From Buxus sempervirens (Eukaryota > Streptophyta > Magnoliopsida > Buxales > Buxaceae): a stretch of 64,000 nucleotides of DNA. The stretch covers positions 33,497,439-33,561,438 of the forward strand of contig OX387191.1 of NCBI GenBank assembly GCA_947561395.2, written 5' to 3'. Under the pieces are notes generated by a model. The model made no database searches, was not told the origin of the DNA, and saw nothing but the letters and a program-made list of their open reading frames with translations. Made by a program: the position numbers and the translations under genes. Positions within the stretch are counted from its first letter, which is position 1, and each line of letters begins with the position of its first letter. Of the stretch, positions 1 through 11,430 are shown piece by piece.

Positions 1-359
1 GAGGCGCACGAAAGGAGATCAAAACCCCAAAAAACAAACGAAACAAACAACAAACAATGTATACGAATGGTTAGTTCATTGGAAATGGAATGGAGCAAAG
101 AAGTTGAAAAATCTTAGCATCACTTACCAGAAGAAGAACTTCCACGATTGACGCTATCTCCCAAGAAGAAGTCGACGCAAAAAACCCTAGGGACGGTGGA
201 GAAGAGGATGAGAAATGAGGAATGACAAATGAGAAGATGATGAGACTGGTACGCGCATCGAAAATATGTAAGAGAGTTAATCGCAAGGGTCACGTCAGTT
301 GGAAGATGGGATCCCCTGGAAGATATGCGCGCGAAACGAAGCGTCGCTTGGTTTTGTCA
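1..359. other. Left edge of MULE territory, no gene recognised
   Basis: I see no convincing gene here. The stretch is purine-rich with short ORFs lacking recognisable domains. Because ATTAATCG-rich arrays and a transposase follow, it may belong to the same MULE, whose left terminal inverted repeat would then lie outside the window. That is inference only. Confidence 0.3.
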
Positions 360-764
360 ATTTCGATTAATCGACACAAACCCATGATTCATCAATTGTT
401 TAAGTGACAAAACGATAATTGTACGGGTATAATCGACTATCTTACGATCAACCTCGAAATAAACGATTAGTCGATAAATTGCCGATCATTGAATTTCAAA
501 CGCCCCACGTAGTTAATCGTCATCGTTACGATTAATCAATATAGGATCGATCACATTCATGGGTCATTCTCTCTTCTCCAATTTATCGAACATTTTGCGA
601 TCAATCGTATCGGAAATGTATCCCACGATGATGGAATTATATCCTTCTTGATTAATCGTAGGATACCATCCATTTCTTCGGGTTGTTCCCACGAACCTCT
701 ATAAGTATCCTTCGATTGCTTAAAGAGTGTCCTACGAAGAAATATTTATATCCTCGATGCTAAT

Positions 765-1950
765 AAGATATCCCCCAATTACGGCCCGGATATAAGTGTA
801 GTAATCGTGGGATACCATCTGAACTTCGCGAATTGGCAACGATTAAAAATACGTATCCCCTGAAGTCCGTAATTGTATCCCACGAATAAAAAGTGTATCC
901 ACCGAATAATGAAATTGTATCCTACGAAGGGCAGTAATCGAAATTTATTCTATCGATTAATCGAAAGTTTCTCCCAAGTACGAGTCGGATATAAGTGTAG
1001 TAATTGTGGGATACCATCTGAACTTCGCGAATTAGCAACGATTAGAAATACGTATCCCCTGAAGTCCGTAATTGTATCCCACGAATAAAAAGTGTATCCA
1101 CCGAATAATGAAATTGTATCCCACGAAGGGCAATAATCGAAATTTATTCTATCGATTAATCGAAAGTTTCTCCCAAGTACGAGTCGGATATAAGTGTAGT
1201 AATCGTGGGATACCATCTGAACTTCACGAATTGGCAACGATTAGAAATACGTATCCCCTGAAGTCCGTAATTGTATCCCACGAATAAAAAGTGTATCCAC
1301 CGAATAACGAAATTGTATCCCACGAAGGGCAGTAATCGAAATTTATTCTATCGATTAATCGAAAGTTTCTCCCAAGTACGAGTCGGATATAAGTGTAGTA
1401 ATCGTGGGATACCATCTGAACTTCGCGAATTGGCAACGATTAAAAATACGTATCCCCTGAAGTCCGTAATTGTATCCCACGAATAAAAAGTGTATCCACC
1501 GAATAATGAAATTGTATCCCACGAAGGGCAGTAATCGAAATTTATTCTATCGATTAATCGAAAGTTTCTCCCAAGTACGAGTCGGATATAAGTGTAGTAA
1601 TCGTGGGATACCATCTGAACTTCGCGAATTGGCAATGATTAAAAATACGTATCCCCTGAAGTCCGTAATTGTATCCGACGAATAAAAAGTGTATCCACCG
1701 AATAATAAAATTGTATCCCACGAAGGGCAGTAATCGAAATTTCTTCTCTCGATTAATCGAAAGTTTCTCCCCAAGTACGCATCGGATATAAGTGTTGTAA
1801 TCGTGGGATACCATCTGAACTTCGCGAATTGGCAACTATAAAAAATAAGTATCCCCTGAAGTATGTAATTGTATCCCACGAATAAAAAATGTATCCATCG
1901 AATAATGAAATGGTATCCCACGAATATAAAACGTATCCTTCGATTTCTAG
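765..1950. repeat. 199-bp tandem repeat, about six copies
   Basis: The junction CGATTAATCG recurs at about 954, 1153, 1352, 1551 and 1750, an exact 199-bp period. A partial unit precedes and a degraded unit follows. The middle copies are nearly identical, differing by a few bases, while the last is clearly diverged. Each unit carries several GTATCC and TAATCG words. Short ORFs on both strands repeat with the same period, so they are products of the repeat and not genes. Confidence 0.95.
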
Positions 1951-1979
1951 AATTGTATCCCAGGAACGGTTAATCGCTT

Positions 1980-2790
1980 CTTAAATCTTCGATGAAGAAT
2001 TCGATTCGAATAAAATTCGTCGATTAATCGGAAGTGTCCACAACAAACGCCAATGCTGGGTACCAATCGATGATTACCGACTAATCGTAAGTAATATCCG
2101 ACTAACCATTATATATAGATTCATCGATAATTGGCGATTCAAATTACAGACTGTCGTTTTCTGAGGCAAAATTGCAGGATTAATATTCGATTAATCGAAA
2201 CTTGCCGATGAAAAACTGGGCTATTAGCTATCCATGCTAACCGATTAATCGTAACGGATGCCCGACTAACAATTAATGTTTGATGCATCGGCGAAGTGCC
2301 GACTCAAGGTACAGAATCTCTACTTTCTAAGATAATTTACAGGATTAAGGATCAATAAATCAATTACTGCCGATGCAGGACAGGGCGAATAGCAACCGAG
2401 GATACGTGATTAATCATAACGAATCACCAACTAACCAAGAATTCTTGATTCATCGATGAAGAGCCGATTCAAATTACAGAGTGTCGTTTTTGTAAGACAA
2501 ATTTCAGGACTAAGGTCCGATAAATCGAGAATTGCCGATGCACAACTGGGCGCATAGCAACCGATGGTAACCGATTAATCGTAACGAATGACCGACGAAT
2601 CATGAATTTTTGATTCATCGGACACGTTCCGATTCAAATTCCAGCGTGTCGTTTTCCTGAGACTAATTTCAGGATGAACTTCCGATTAATCGATAATTGC
2701 CGACGCACAACTGGGCTCATAGCGACCGATGGTAACCGATTAATCGTTTATTACTAACGATTAATCATTGATTTTACGATGCATCTAGAT
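1980..2790. repeat. Degenerate tandem repeat, about 168-bp period, ATTAATCG-rich
   Basis: A second, more diverged array follows the 199-bp one. The anchor 'ATTGCCGATG' or close variants recurs near 2200, 2368, 2534 and 2700. The units share words such as GATTCATCGA and ACTGGGC. The unit differs from the 199-bp repeat but has the same CGATTAATCG theme, which suggests a common origin or a shared binding site. Confidence 0.75.
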
Positions 2791-3155
2791 TTTGTCGATG
2801 AGCTCCAGGGTTGGTTTTTTTGCTGTGGTGCACCACATCATCAATTGCATAAGATGACTTTGGGTTAATCATAACAAAATGTTAGAGTAACCAATATTTT
2901 GATGAGCAATTTAGTAATTAATGATCGCAAATGTTTAGTCCCTTTGTCAGAGGTCTATGAATTTTGAGTTCATAAAACAATGATTCAGGTATTTGAGTGT
3001 TAGAATGAGAAAAAATAATATCGATTTATTAATTGTTTTGAATGTACAACCTGGCAAAAAACATTGTTAACCATCCATACATCTCTTACTTTTCCATGTT
3101 AGCCTCTCCTTTTATTAATTACAGACTCTCACCAATGTAATAACATCTCACTTAA

Positions 3156-5135
3156 CTAGCTTTCTTTATCAGCTATACTATCGCGGCTTCCATATGCATC
3201 TCGTACAGCACTGATGGCTGTCCGATATGCATCATTCATTATCTGTAACTCTTTCCGCATGTGCACCAGCCGACCAGCCACATCCTGAAAATAGGAGAAT
3301 GATAGAGTTGGTTGCATTAGAGGGTCAATAATAGGACTGTAATAAATGGAAATTGCCGATTAACGGTTAGACGAGGTATGAACTATATCTTACAAGATCA
3401 ATAATAGGAAATTCAGAGTTCATATCTTCAGGGGTAACTGGAACATCTTCTTTTAACCGTTCCGATGTGGACTACACAATAGAAAATAAGTAAACACAAC
3501 ATTCCAATGTCGTTATAAGTCAAAAATTGTGAAGAGGGAAGCGGATCCATACTTGCGCTTTTGATGGAAATTCGCTTCTGCATGCGGAACTTACAAAACC
3601 GGTGTCAGACATCAATGCCTCCAAATTTACCTGCAAAACACATGCTCACAATTAATTCACCTTGTTGTATAATGCATCAACCTGAGCCAGCATATACAAT
3701 GTAAAGTAAAGTAAACCCGTCCGAGGCCGAATCCACCGGCTTTCCTCTCTGCGGTTTCCCGTGCCTTCAAACGCTCTTTTGTCCAAAACAACAAACGTGG
3801 CAATCGTCTATCTGGGTTCGGCGGGCCATGAAGAACACGCTCATAATAGAACAACTGGAAAAGATGAAGCCAAGCAATGGAATCATCGTCATGGATATGT
3901 GTTTGTATATTCAGAAAATATACAAAATGCAAAAGTAATGTGAATACTTCGAATTAACAGATCTCACCTGCAAGAACAAAATGCAACCACCTATGCATTG
4001 CTTTTTCTTCAACTGAACTACTTTGATTTCTTCGATAAGGCGGTGAAGAACAAACTCTGCCCAATTTAGGGAAGGCAAGCTATTTACATCTACCACCGTG
4101 TGTAAGAAACTCCTACTAGCACAAAGGTTCGCATTTGGGCACAAAAGACAACCCAGTGCGAATAAAACAAACGCTCTTATAAAATCAGGGCCACACTCAG
4201 GGGTAGCTAACCTAGATTGCAACTCTGCAAGGGGAATACCATGCTTCTCAATCTTAAACATACTACGGACCTCCTCCACTCTATCATCTGGTCCAGAAGT
4301 GCTAACTGGCTCTCCTACATGACTAATCCCCAATATGGCACTGACATCTAAACTAGAAATAGGAATGGAGTACTCTCTGATTTTTAGACAACAATTGTGT
4401 ACATCGACTTGATTAACAAGCCAAATACATAAATCTCTCTTAAGGGACCTGCTGTGAAGATGGAGGAGGGACCCAAAACCAATGGCTTCCACCACTGAAT
4501 GCTGTTCTGGCGTAAACCGGTTGCAACACTCCACGAATCGCAGTGGAGAGCATCGAGTGAACATACATGTCTGCAATATCACGTGTACTAATGACGTACC
4601 AAAAAAAAAAAAATAAACTATATATGCTTCGTTGTATGATCAATCGTAAATTGGAAGCATGGTAAAGTGGCACAACATACCTGATTAGCTTTCTTTTTTG
4701 GTGCTTCAGACCGAGATGTTTTCCATTCAGCTGTGCATTGGGCAGCTCGCTCATCATATGGCCGCCTCGCTTCTGCATCCATATCCCGCCACACTGCTGC
4801 ACCACCGTCATTAGCCTACAAAGAAATTATACAATGGCATGAACCGTGTGTCAAATCTGTTTGCAACTAATCTGGAAAAATACCTTCTTTAACATTATTT
4901 GTTCTCCACCCCTTGCGCATTCTTTAATGTACTCAGACCTACATGGGATACAAGAAAATAAATCCATCAAATACAAGCATTATTACACTAACTGTTTATG
5001 ATAAGTCCATCAAACACATGCAACAAAGATCACGTTTCCTTACTTGAATAGAACCCAAGGATTTGGAGGTCGTTTTGCCTTCGCTACCGAGGTAGAAGCT
5101 TCTCCAACATCATGACTAGGTGCATTTTCGTCCAT
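3156..5135 (-). CDS. HMG-box-like plus plant-mobile-domain-like protein, 8 exons, 435 aa, carried in a MULE
   Basis: I read eight exons on the minus strand: 5135-5044, 4938-4884, 4815-4681, 4570-3968, 3854-3717, 3630-3553, 3471-3394 and 3284-3156. All seven introns start GT and end AG, and the phases agree, giving 1308 nt with one final TAG. Residues about 20-90 (exons 1-3) look like an HMG box. They have a basic KRPPNPW start, a tryptophan at 58 and RRPY at 66-69, with spacing like the known family. Exons 4-5 (about 95-341) carry the motifs RCSPLRFVE and IGFGSLLHL and a GCILFLQLFYYERV stretch. These resemble the plant-mobile-domain/DUF1985-like regions often found with Ulp1 proteases in plant MULEs; no protease triad is visible. 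The C-terminus is short, polar and possibly coiled-coil. The gene lies downstream of the transposase on the same strand. The exon model is well supported by sequence; function (DNA binding, transposition helper or captured host gene) is inferred. Confidence 0.72.
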
Positions 5136-5568
5136 GACTAACAAAGATAAAACAACTGTATGCTAAAGCATGTGCAAGAACACACATAGTAATCAATTAA
5201 CCGCATTTCACAGGAAGGTTCTAATATTACAACAACACATCGTCAAATAAAACAATGATAAAGAAGTAATAATAAATAAAAATTAACATTGTCCTCCAAC
5301 CAAATATCAATTAACTACAACAAATCCTCCCTGCTGTCTCCAAACCAACATTCATTGATCCACAGTTTTCAATGATACAACATTTGTTTGCCTTCCGCTT
5401 TGCTTACTTTAAAGGGTTCGAACGCATCCACACACAACTTGAACCTACAAGAATTGTTATTAATAACAAAGCTTACTTACCACAAGTAACTTGGCTAGAT
5501 GGAATTAGATTTACATCATACAAAATAATAGTGGCTACCTCTATGATAACTACATCCAAGACCAACCT
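5136..5568. other. Spacer between the HMG-box gene and the transposase
   Basis: This AT-rich spacer of about 430 bp lies between the end of the transposase reading frame and the start codon of the downstream minus-strand gene. It could hold the 3' UTR of one and the promoter of the other. I see no TATA box or poly(A) signal that I would insist on. Confidence 0.4.
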
Positions 5569-7850
5569 CTAGATTGAGGCCCTGCATGTAGCTCGGTTGT
5601 GTCCTGCCTCATTGCAACGGGAACAGTGGACCGGCCGCTTTTTTTGGAATTGAGACTCTATGCGCTTCTGCCGAGGACGCCCAGGTCGTCGCTTTGTTTT
5701 AGGGGGCAGCATGCTTGTTGGTGTTTCAGATGAGTCAGTAAGAGATATTGCATCAATATCCACAACATTAGGTATGTCATGTGTTGGTACACTATGCATC
5801 AACTTTGCATATATCAGCTCTTGAGTACACTTGTGATAACATTGCTCCACATACTCATATAAATTTAGTGATTTCTTCTGCAAAACAGCACATGCATGTT
5901 CACAAGGTATGCTGGACATTTGCCATCGCTTGCATGTACACTCCCGTCTCAAGATATCCACAGCAATGTTTCTATCACATGGCCTGACTTCATATTCATG
6001 TTCACCACATTGCATTACAGACAACCCCACTCCTCGTGCTATATTGTCTTCAATTTTTTTCGCAATGCGACCACAGATAGGTGTCTTCCATGTGCTGATC
6101 TTGTTCTTCTTCCTTACCAACATCTTAGTTAACTTAACCCTATGTGCATCAATGAATCTTAAGATAGGATATTTCCTCTCCTCCAACATCCAAGCATTAA
6201 ACGACTCGGCTACATTTGAATATAGCTTATCCCAACGCTTCTTAGGAAACAAGGAATTTGCCCAATGTTGAGGACCATTTTGCTCCACCCAACCAAACAT
6301 TTCAGGTGGATATGATTTCAATACATCCATTGCCATATCAAAATCCTCTGGAAGCCGAGCATAAGCTATATCATCCAATAATCCCAAAGCCACCTTCTTC
6401 GCTTTGCCTAGATGAAATTGATTAATGAATTTGCTGAAATTTTCTTTCACATGCCGATAGCAATGAGCATGATTTTGAAACCCAAATGTGCTACCCACAG
6501 CATTGATAATACTCTGATGCCTATCACTCACAATCACAACATCGGCTCGACCTCCAATTGCATACTTGACCCATTCGAGGAACCATAGCCAATCCTCGTT
6601 ATTCTCAGCAGTCACAATTGCATAAGCTATCGGGTACATACCATCTTCAGCATCGAGAGCTGTAGCAGACAATAACGTTCCTTGATATGGTCCGCTAAGG
6701 TGGGTCCCGTCAATGAAAAGTAAAGGTCTACATCCCACTGCAAACCCTCTCAACGAACAAGAGTATGCAATGAACAACTGCTTAAACTTCCCCTCATCAC
6801 TCGATGTACACCAAGCCACCGTCCCCGGATTGGACTCCATCAAGCGTTGACACATCCATGGAATAAGTTTGTACGAGTCCTCCACACCTCTTCACTTTCT
6901 CCTTGCTCCTCCAACATTGCTGGTATGTTAAATTCATCGCATGATCATTATGAAAGTCCTTGGAAATTTGTCGTGGCAAGTAATTCGGTGTCTCTCTTAC
7001 TGTTTTCTCAATAACACCAGCTATCCACTTCGATCGCACAATCGGCTTTACTGAGACTTCATCTTGTGCCGAGTGTTTGTGTGTATTCACAAACTTGTGC
7101 ACCATCATGCAGTCCGTATGTTTCACACGACCTACGTTAACTTTCCAAGGACAATCTTCGACAGAACATCTGGCAGAGATATATTCTCGACTATTTTTCT
7201 TGAACACATAACGGAATCTATTGCCAATGGCATGCTTGTAGACAGCTTGCCTGAATTCATCACCACTCCTAAAAACCTGACTATCACCAATAATTTCTGA
7301 TTGCCACATGCTAGACACAAGTGGTGCCCTATTGTGTTCAATACAACTCCCAACAACTGTACTCCCCCGATCAACAAATGTGATCACAATTGGTTCAACC
7401 AACGGTCACTACTTCTTAAATTAGTCGTCCTAGAAAATAAAATAGTTTAAGTATTAAAACACTAGTATGATAACAAACACTATGATTTTGTAAGTCAAAA
7501 TATGTGATAATCACCTTCTGGAAGACTGAACGCTTTGCAATTGCCTTTCACCGTTAAATAAGTACACATTCGCAGAACGTTCGTTGTGGGTGATAATGTT
7601 AAATAACCCCGCTTGATCAGTAAGTGGAAGTAAAGCACTCTTATCGTACGTAAGAGAGTACTTCATAGACAAACCCACTAAAGATATCCCAAATTTACTA
7701 CAGACATCACTTACAAATTCATCGTACTGTGTATTACCACTTATATTCAAACCATCTAAACAACCCCCCTGATATGATACAGACTTATCTTGCTCTATAA
7801 CTATCTCTCCACCTACATGCAAGTAGCAAAACAACGACTTCTCCGGGGGG
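5569..7850 (-). pseudogene. MuDR/MULE transposase, frameshifted
   Basis: Three minus-strand blocks make up a plant MuDR-type transposase. Block 7514-7850 resembles the PB1-like N-terminal region and seems to start at a splice acceptor (GTCTAG near 7870), so an upstream exon is probable. Block 6797-7402 carries the MuDR DNA-binding domain (Cys- and His-containing, around CSVEDCPW). Block 5569-6885 carries the MULE catalytic domain with D59 (FIDGTH), D121 (VSDRHQS), a CxxH at 142-145 and E227, then a SWIM zinc finger (CxC at 316/318, CxH at 328/330) and a CCHC knuckle at 421-434. The catalytic residues are all present. The second and third blocks are in different frames, with a one-base shift at about 6880 and no intron signal. 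The splice between the first two blocks does not restore frame either. It therefore looks inactive as it stands, though recently so. Confidence 0.85.
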
Positions 7851-7870
7851 TGGTTGAGCCATACTGCACT

Positions 7871-9279
7871 CTAGACAACATGTTAACAAGGTGAACGAAT
7901 GCATGATTAATATAAACTACTCAAAATAACAACTTAGGCTATCAATTATCTACCCATATAAACCTATATCATGCGCACCTTAATCAACTTCGATAAGGCG
8001 GTGAACATGTAAACCCAATTTCATAAAGCTTTGGAAATGTGTTATTTCCAGAGTAATAAATATAATGGCAAATGCAACAAAATAAAACACCTTATTTTGC
8101 TAGGGTGACAATGAGGAAACAGAGGAATGCAAAAGTTTGACAAAATGAGAAGAAACAATGATTTTTCTAATTTTTTTCTAAACAATGATTCAAGAAGAAC
8201 TCTAGTCCTTCATATTTGACAATGATGTATATTGCCAAAACACAGAACATTCTCAAAAATTCATCAACACATAGGTAGTACCTTCCATGAATTTAGGAAA
8301 TTTCACCAAAATTTCATGATCTTCCCTATGCCCAAGATCTTTGGAAATGTCGTCAAACTCTAAGCTCTACAATTGTTTTCCTGCATTTTTTTAATTCTTA
8401 ATGCATAACTTGCATTGGAATTTTACACCTAGAGATATTTTCCATTTGATCAAATTGCGTTCAAATTCTTATGCTACGACATAATTTCCTTGAGTCTTTC
8501 TCTTTTTTGAAGAAATGTTATTTCCAGAGGATACAATGTTATTATGTAAATACCCTGATGGAAACCCACTTTGGGTTGGGACTTGATGCACAGAAGCAAT
8601 TTCAGTGTCCAGGAACCAACCAAAATGGAAAAATAAAATAACAGAACAAAAAATGGTTTTGTGTATGGTGTTTTGTTCATCCCGTGAGGATGTAAGGATG
8701 TGGTTCACTTTGGTTATTTATGCCCTGCAAATGGCAAAAACACTTGCAGACCATACAAAATGGTACTACAACTCACACTATGTAATCGCATGATTTGTGG
8801 TGCCTGATAGTGATTTAAAAGGCAAATAAAAAATCTTTCCAGTGCTTATACTTAAATGGGTAAACACCATAGGAGATGTGATAGACAAGATTGAAAGTTG
8901 AAAATCATACTGTATTGGAGTGAAAGTTTGTGGATGTTAGCCCTGTTCTATTGTCATGCTATTAAAGAATTTTTGATATCCTAAGGTTGGGATTCCACAT
9001 CCCCAGAATTTTAAAAGGCCATATACAAGAAGAACTACTTAGTAGATGAAGTCTATATGGCTGCCAAGTTTCAAGCTAGAGTTCACTGGTTTACATTTTC
9101 CTGCTTAACAGACCAGATAAGAAAGTAGATGTCTTTTGGAGGTGTTTGAAAAGGAGAAAAAAGAAGAAGAAGCCTGTTTTCCAATTTTTAAATTCGATAA
9201 GTTTGATACATTCAAGGGACTCAAATTTTTGAAATTTCAAGAGCAATACAAACAGCATATTGAAAATTGAAATGATTGC
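7871..9279. other. Upstream part of the MULE, no gene recognised
   Basis: AT-rich DNA upstream of the transposase. It may include the transposase promoter and a 5' exon near 7990-7871. Short ORFs around 8470-8790 have no domain I recognise and overlap on opposite strands. A captured host fragment is possible but nothing supports it. Confidence 0.35.
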
Positions 9280-9520
9280 TCATATTTCGATTAATCGAAC
9301 TATTGAGCAACCCCCATTTCGAAGGCATCGATTCAGAGACTAAAACGAATGTAATCCAAATGCTACCCACAAACATCTTTATACTAAACACAGCATTACG
9401 AAAAAGACACCAAATATGTTCATTAATTGATTAATCGACTTGTACTCGATTTATTGGATTAACAATGTGTTCATTGTTTGATTAATCGCCTTCTACCCGA
9501 ACACATCGATCAATAAAGCG
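9280..9520. repeat. Right-hand ATTAATCG cluster of the MULE
   Basis: CGATTAATCG or GATTAATCG occurs near 9289, 9430 and 9480, together with related ATCGATTC and ATCGATCA words. 'GAATGTAATCCAAATG' occurs twice (near 9348 and 9544). The motif matches that of the left arrays (about 360-2790) but the tandem units do not, so I read this as a short subterminal motif cluster. Confidence 0.55.
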
Positions 9521-9959
9521 ATGAGCTTCAGGCGATTCCAATGAATGTAATCCAAATGTTCTTCGTCACTTTCATATGGTGTAGGAAACCCAAATACATC
9601 CATCACTCATGGATTAGGAGAAAAACGTTTCACAAAAGATTATGCTTAGGGAAAATCGGTTCGGTTCATACCTTGCAGTGATTCCTCCACGAAATCAATG
9701 TGCTGCGACAAACCTCTAGATTGAAACCCTCCACGGCCGTTTTCTTCTTCGCTCGACAGAAGCAAGCCCCAAATGAACCAGATGAATCCGTGAGATGGTA
9801 GATATGAGAGGGGTTACAATGGCTTTCAAAGCTTCTCAATCGCAAGCGCCAATGGTCGATTCTCACGCCGGGATGATGGGTCGCCGTCGCTCAGGGAAGC
9901 CTTCAAAGTTCCAAACGGTTTCACGCTTAATCGTTCTTTGAGAACGACAGGGCTTGGCT

Positions 9960-10230
9960 TTTTTCGAACGAAGAGGGAAGGGCAAAATGGGGTATGCGAA
10001 ATCTGCTACAGTGTTTTTGGACCACTTGGTAAATAGTTTTGAAAACTTGCATGATTTGGTAGGAAAGACTTTTCAACGGCTGTTTTTGTATTTACTTTTC
10101 AAAAGACACCCGTATTCGAAATTTTCCCTATATAAAATATACGTATTTAATGAATAAATATACTATTAATTGATATATTCTATTTAAAAACATTTTATTT
10201 ATTTCTTTTTTTTTTTTTGTTTTACATTTT
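9960..10230. other. Possible right end of the MULE and AT-rich junction
   Basis: The stretch around 9975-10110 resembles the ends of plant Mutator-like elements in style (a GGGGTATGCGAAATCTGC-like block, then alternating TTTTGAAAA words). This is impression, not proof, because the matching left end is not visible. It is followed by an AT-rich tract with a poly-T run. Confidence 0.3.
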
Positions 10231-10383
10231 TTAATACAACTGGTCAACCCCTATCCGCCCGGTTACCGGTTGGGTAAGGGATTGGTATTGGCAAAACCCA
10301 TTTAGGAGCATGTTCGGGTTCATTAGAACCTGTCCCGAGCCTTCCCTATTACCATGCTTTGAGTCATGAAGGATCGTCCCCTT

Positions 10384-10794
10384 GAAAGTTTTTTTTTTTG
10401 AAAGGTAGTAAAAATTTATATATAGATATGGGAATAAATTGTAAAAAGCTATCCAACGACAGGGCATATGAGGAAATCCTCAATTATTTCTATACTAATG
10501 AGACATTATTTTCAATAATTAATCTTTACATTCTATAAGAGTTCTCACTCCAGCCTCCAATTGCTTATAGTTTCCATATGAGGAGTTCTTCGCTCGAATA
10601 TCCTCCACTATGTAGGGGAGAACACTTTTGGGAGCATATAAGAATTCTGAAATATTCATTTGTTTCTTCTTTCCATATGTGATAAATAACCACTCCAAAC
10701 GAGAGTTTAAAAATTATCCCAATATGACACAGACCCAAACAATGGTCCGCAGCCCACTCAATGATATCCTGCTAATCTCTACGTAGTTGCACAA
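10384..10794 (-). mobile_element. LINE-A, 3' part (zf-RVT tail)
   Basis: Read on the minus strand, this segment gives a degraded but recognisable end of a plant LINE zf-RVT region: a pattern like EWAADHCLG, then a W-(K/R)-E-x-N-x-x-IFQN style box. A poly-T run at about 10388-10399 would be its poly(A) tail. It stops at a 9-bp direct repeat (GTTGCACAA, 10786-10794) that recurs at 15659-15667, where the missing upstream part of the same kind of LINE resumes. It therefore appears to be one old LINE split by LINE-1. Confidence 0.6.
10786..10794. repeat. Target-site duplication of LINE-1 (left copy)
   Basis: GTTGCACAA here is identical to 15659-15667. The left copy is followed at once by A and a run of T (the poly(A) tail of a minus-strand LINE). 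The right copy adjoins the 5'-truncated LINE end. Confidence 0.75.
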
Positions 10795-10979
10795 ATTTTT
10801 TTTATACAAAGCCAGGCTAATTGATTTCATTAATATGATCACATGTACATCTAGATTGATTACAACCCAACTAAACAGAAAAACATCCAAAACATTGCTA
10901 TTAAAAAAAAAGTTACATGGGGCGGTTATAAATTAAGTTACAACCCAGCTACCTGTTTTGTGTTTTTTTGGTAAACAAA

Positions 10980-11186
10980 CAAGGAAAATTATATTAATTA
11001 AGAAGGGTACGTTGCCTTACAAGACCCCTGGCTTCGTCAAACAATAAAGGAGACAGAAATACTGGGGCCTTATTAATCCAAACATAGGAATAAAAATCTA
11101 TGGCAAAATTTGCTGGAGTGTCTGCCACGCTATTACCCCTCTATATACATATGCCGAAATGAAACAGACTGAAAGGATGCTAGAAG
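10980..11186 (-). pseudogene. LINE-1 RNase H, C-terminal part
   Basis: The minus strand encodes a tail of the form RGNSVAD-x-x-ANFA, the end of the plant LINE RNase H domain, with an in-frame stop. It continues exactly from the part at 12819-13140 once the copia element between them is removed. This confirms the nesting. Confidence 0.75.
11182..11186. repeat. Target-site duplication of the copia element (AGAAG)
   Basis: AGAAG precedes the TGTTG start of the left LTR and is repeated at 12819-12823 just after the CAACT end of the right LTR. A 5-bp duplication is normal for copia integration. Confidence 0.85.
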
Positions 11187-11430
11187 TGTTGAAAATGTAA
11201 ACTTAATTTATTGTGTGTTGGGAATTAGTAGCTTTGGAAAATATTTTATATTTTGGAAATGCATTAGAGTGTTGGAACCTAAAGTTAGTTATATTGGAAA
11301 GTAGAGTTTGTTTGTATTGGAAATACTCATGTTGACTAGTCAATTACTCTGAATAGCATATGTCATTGTGGTATTGTATGGAGTAAGAAAAGAAAAATTA
11401 TTTGAAGAGAAGAAGTGGACGTACACTTCC
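11187..11430 (+). repeat. Copia left LTR, truncated
   Basis: It starts TGTTGAAAATG and matches 12473-12716 with scattered substitutions (for example ATATTTTATA against AGGTTTTATA), so the insertion is not recent. It ends at about 11430, where coding DNA of RT begins abruptly. Confidence 0.9.

Larger units (their letters stand above)
360..9960 (-). mobile_element. MULE (Mutator-like element), approximate extent
   Basis: The region holds a MuDR-type transposase relic and a second multi-exon gene, both on the minus strand. They are flanked on both sides by non-coding DNA rich in the palindrome CGATTAATCG: about 360-2790 on the left, about 9280-9520 on the right, with a further TTAATCG near 9930. 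Arrays of this kind are common in the subterminal parts of MULEs, where transposase may bind. I could not find a matched terminal inverted repeat pair or a 9-bp target duplication, so the outer limits are guesses. The left end probably lies outside the window. The right end could be as far as about 10150. Confidence 0.6.

Noticed and set aside
873..1921. Repeated 70-124 codon ORFs on both strands
   Set aside because: They recur every 199 bp and shift with the tandem unit, so they are a by-product of the repeat.
765..1950. CRISPR-like array
   Set aside because: The whole 199-bp unit is repeated with no unique spacers, and the context is plant DNA.
8469..8793. Possible captured gene in the upstream part of the MULE
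   Set aside because: Three short ORFs overlap on opposite strands with no domain and no splice pattern.
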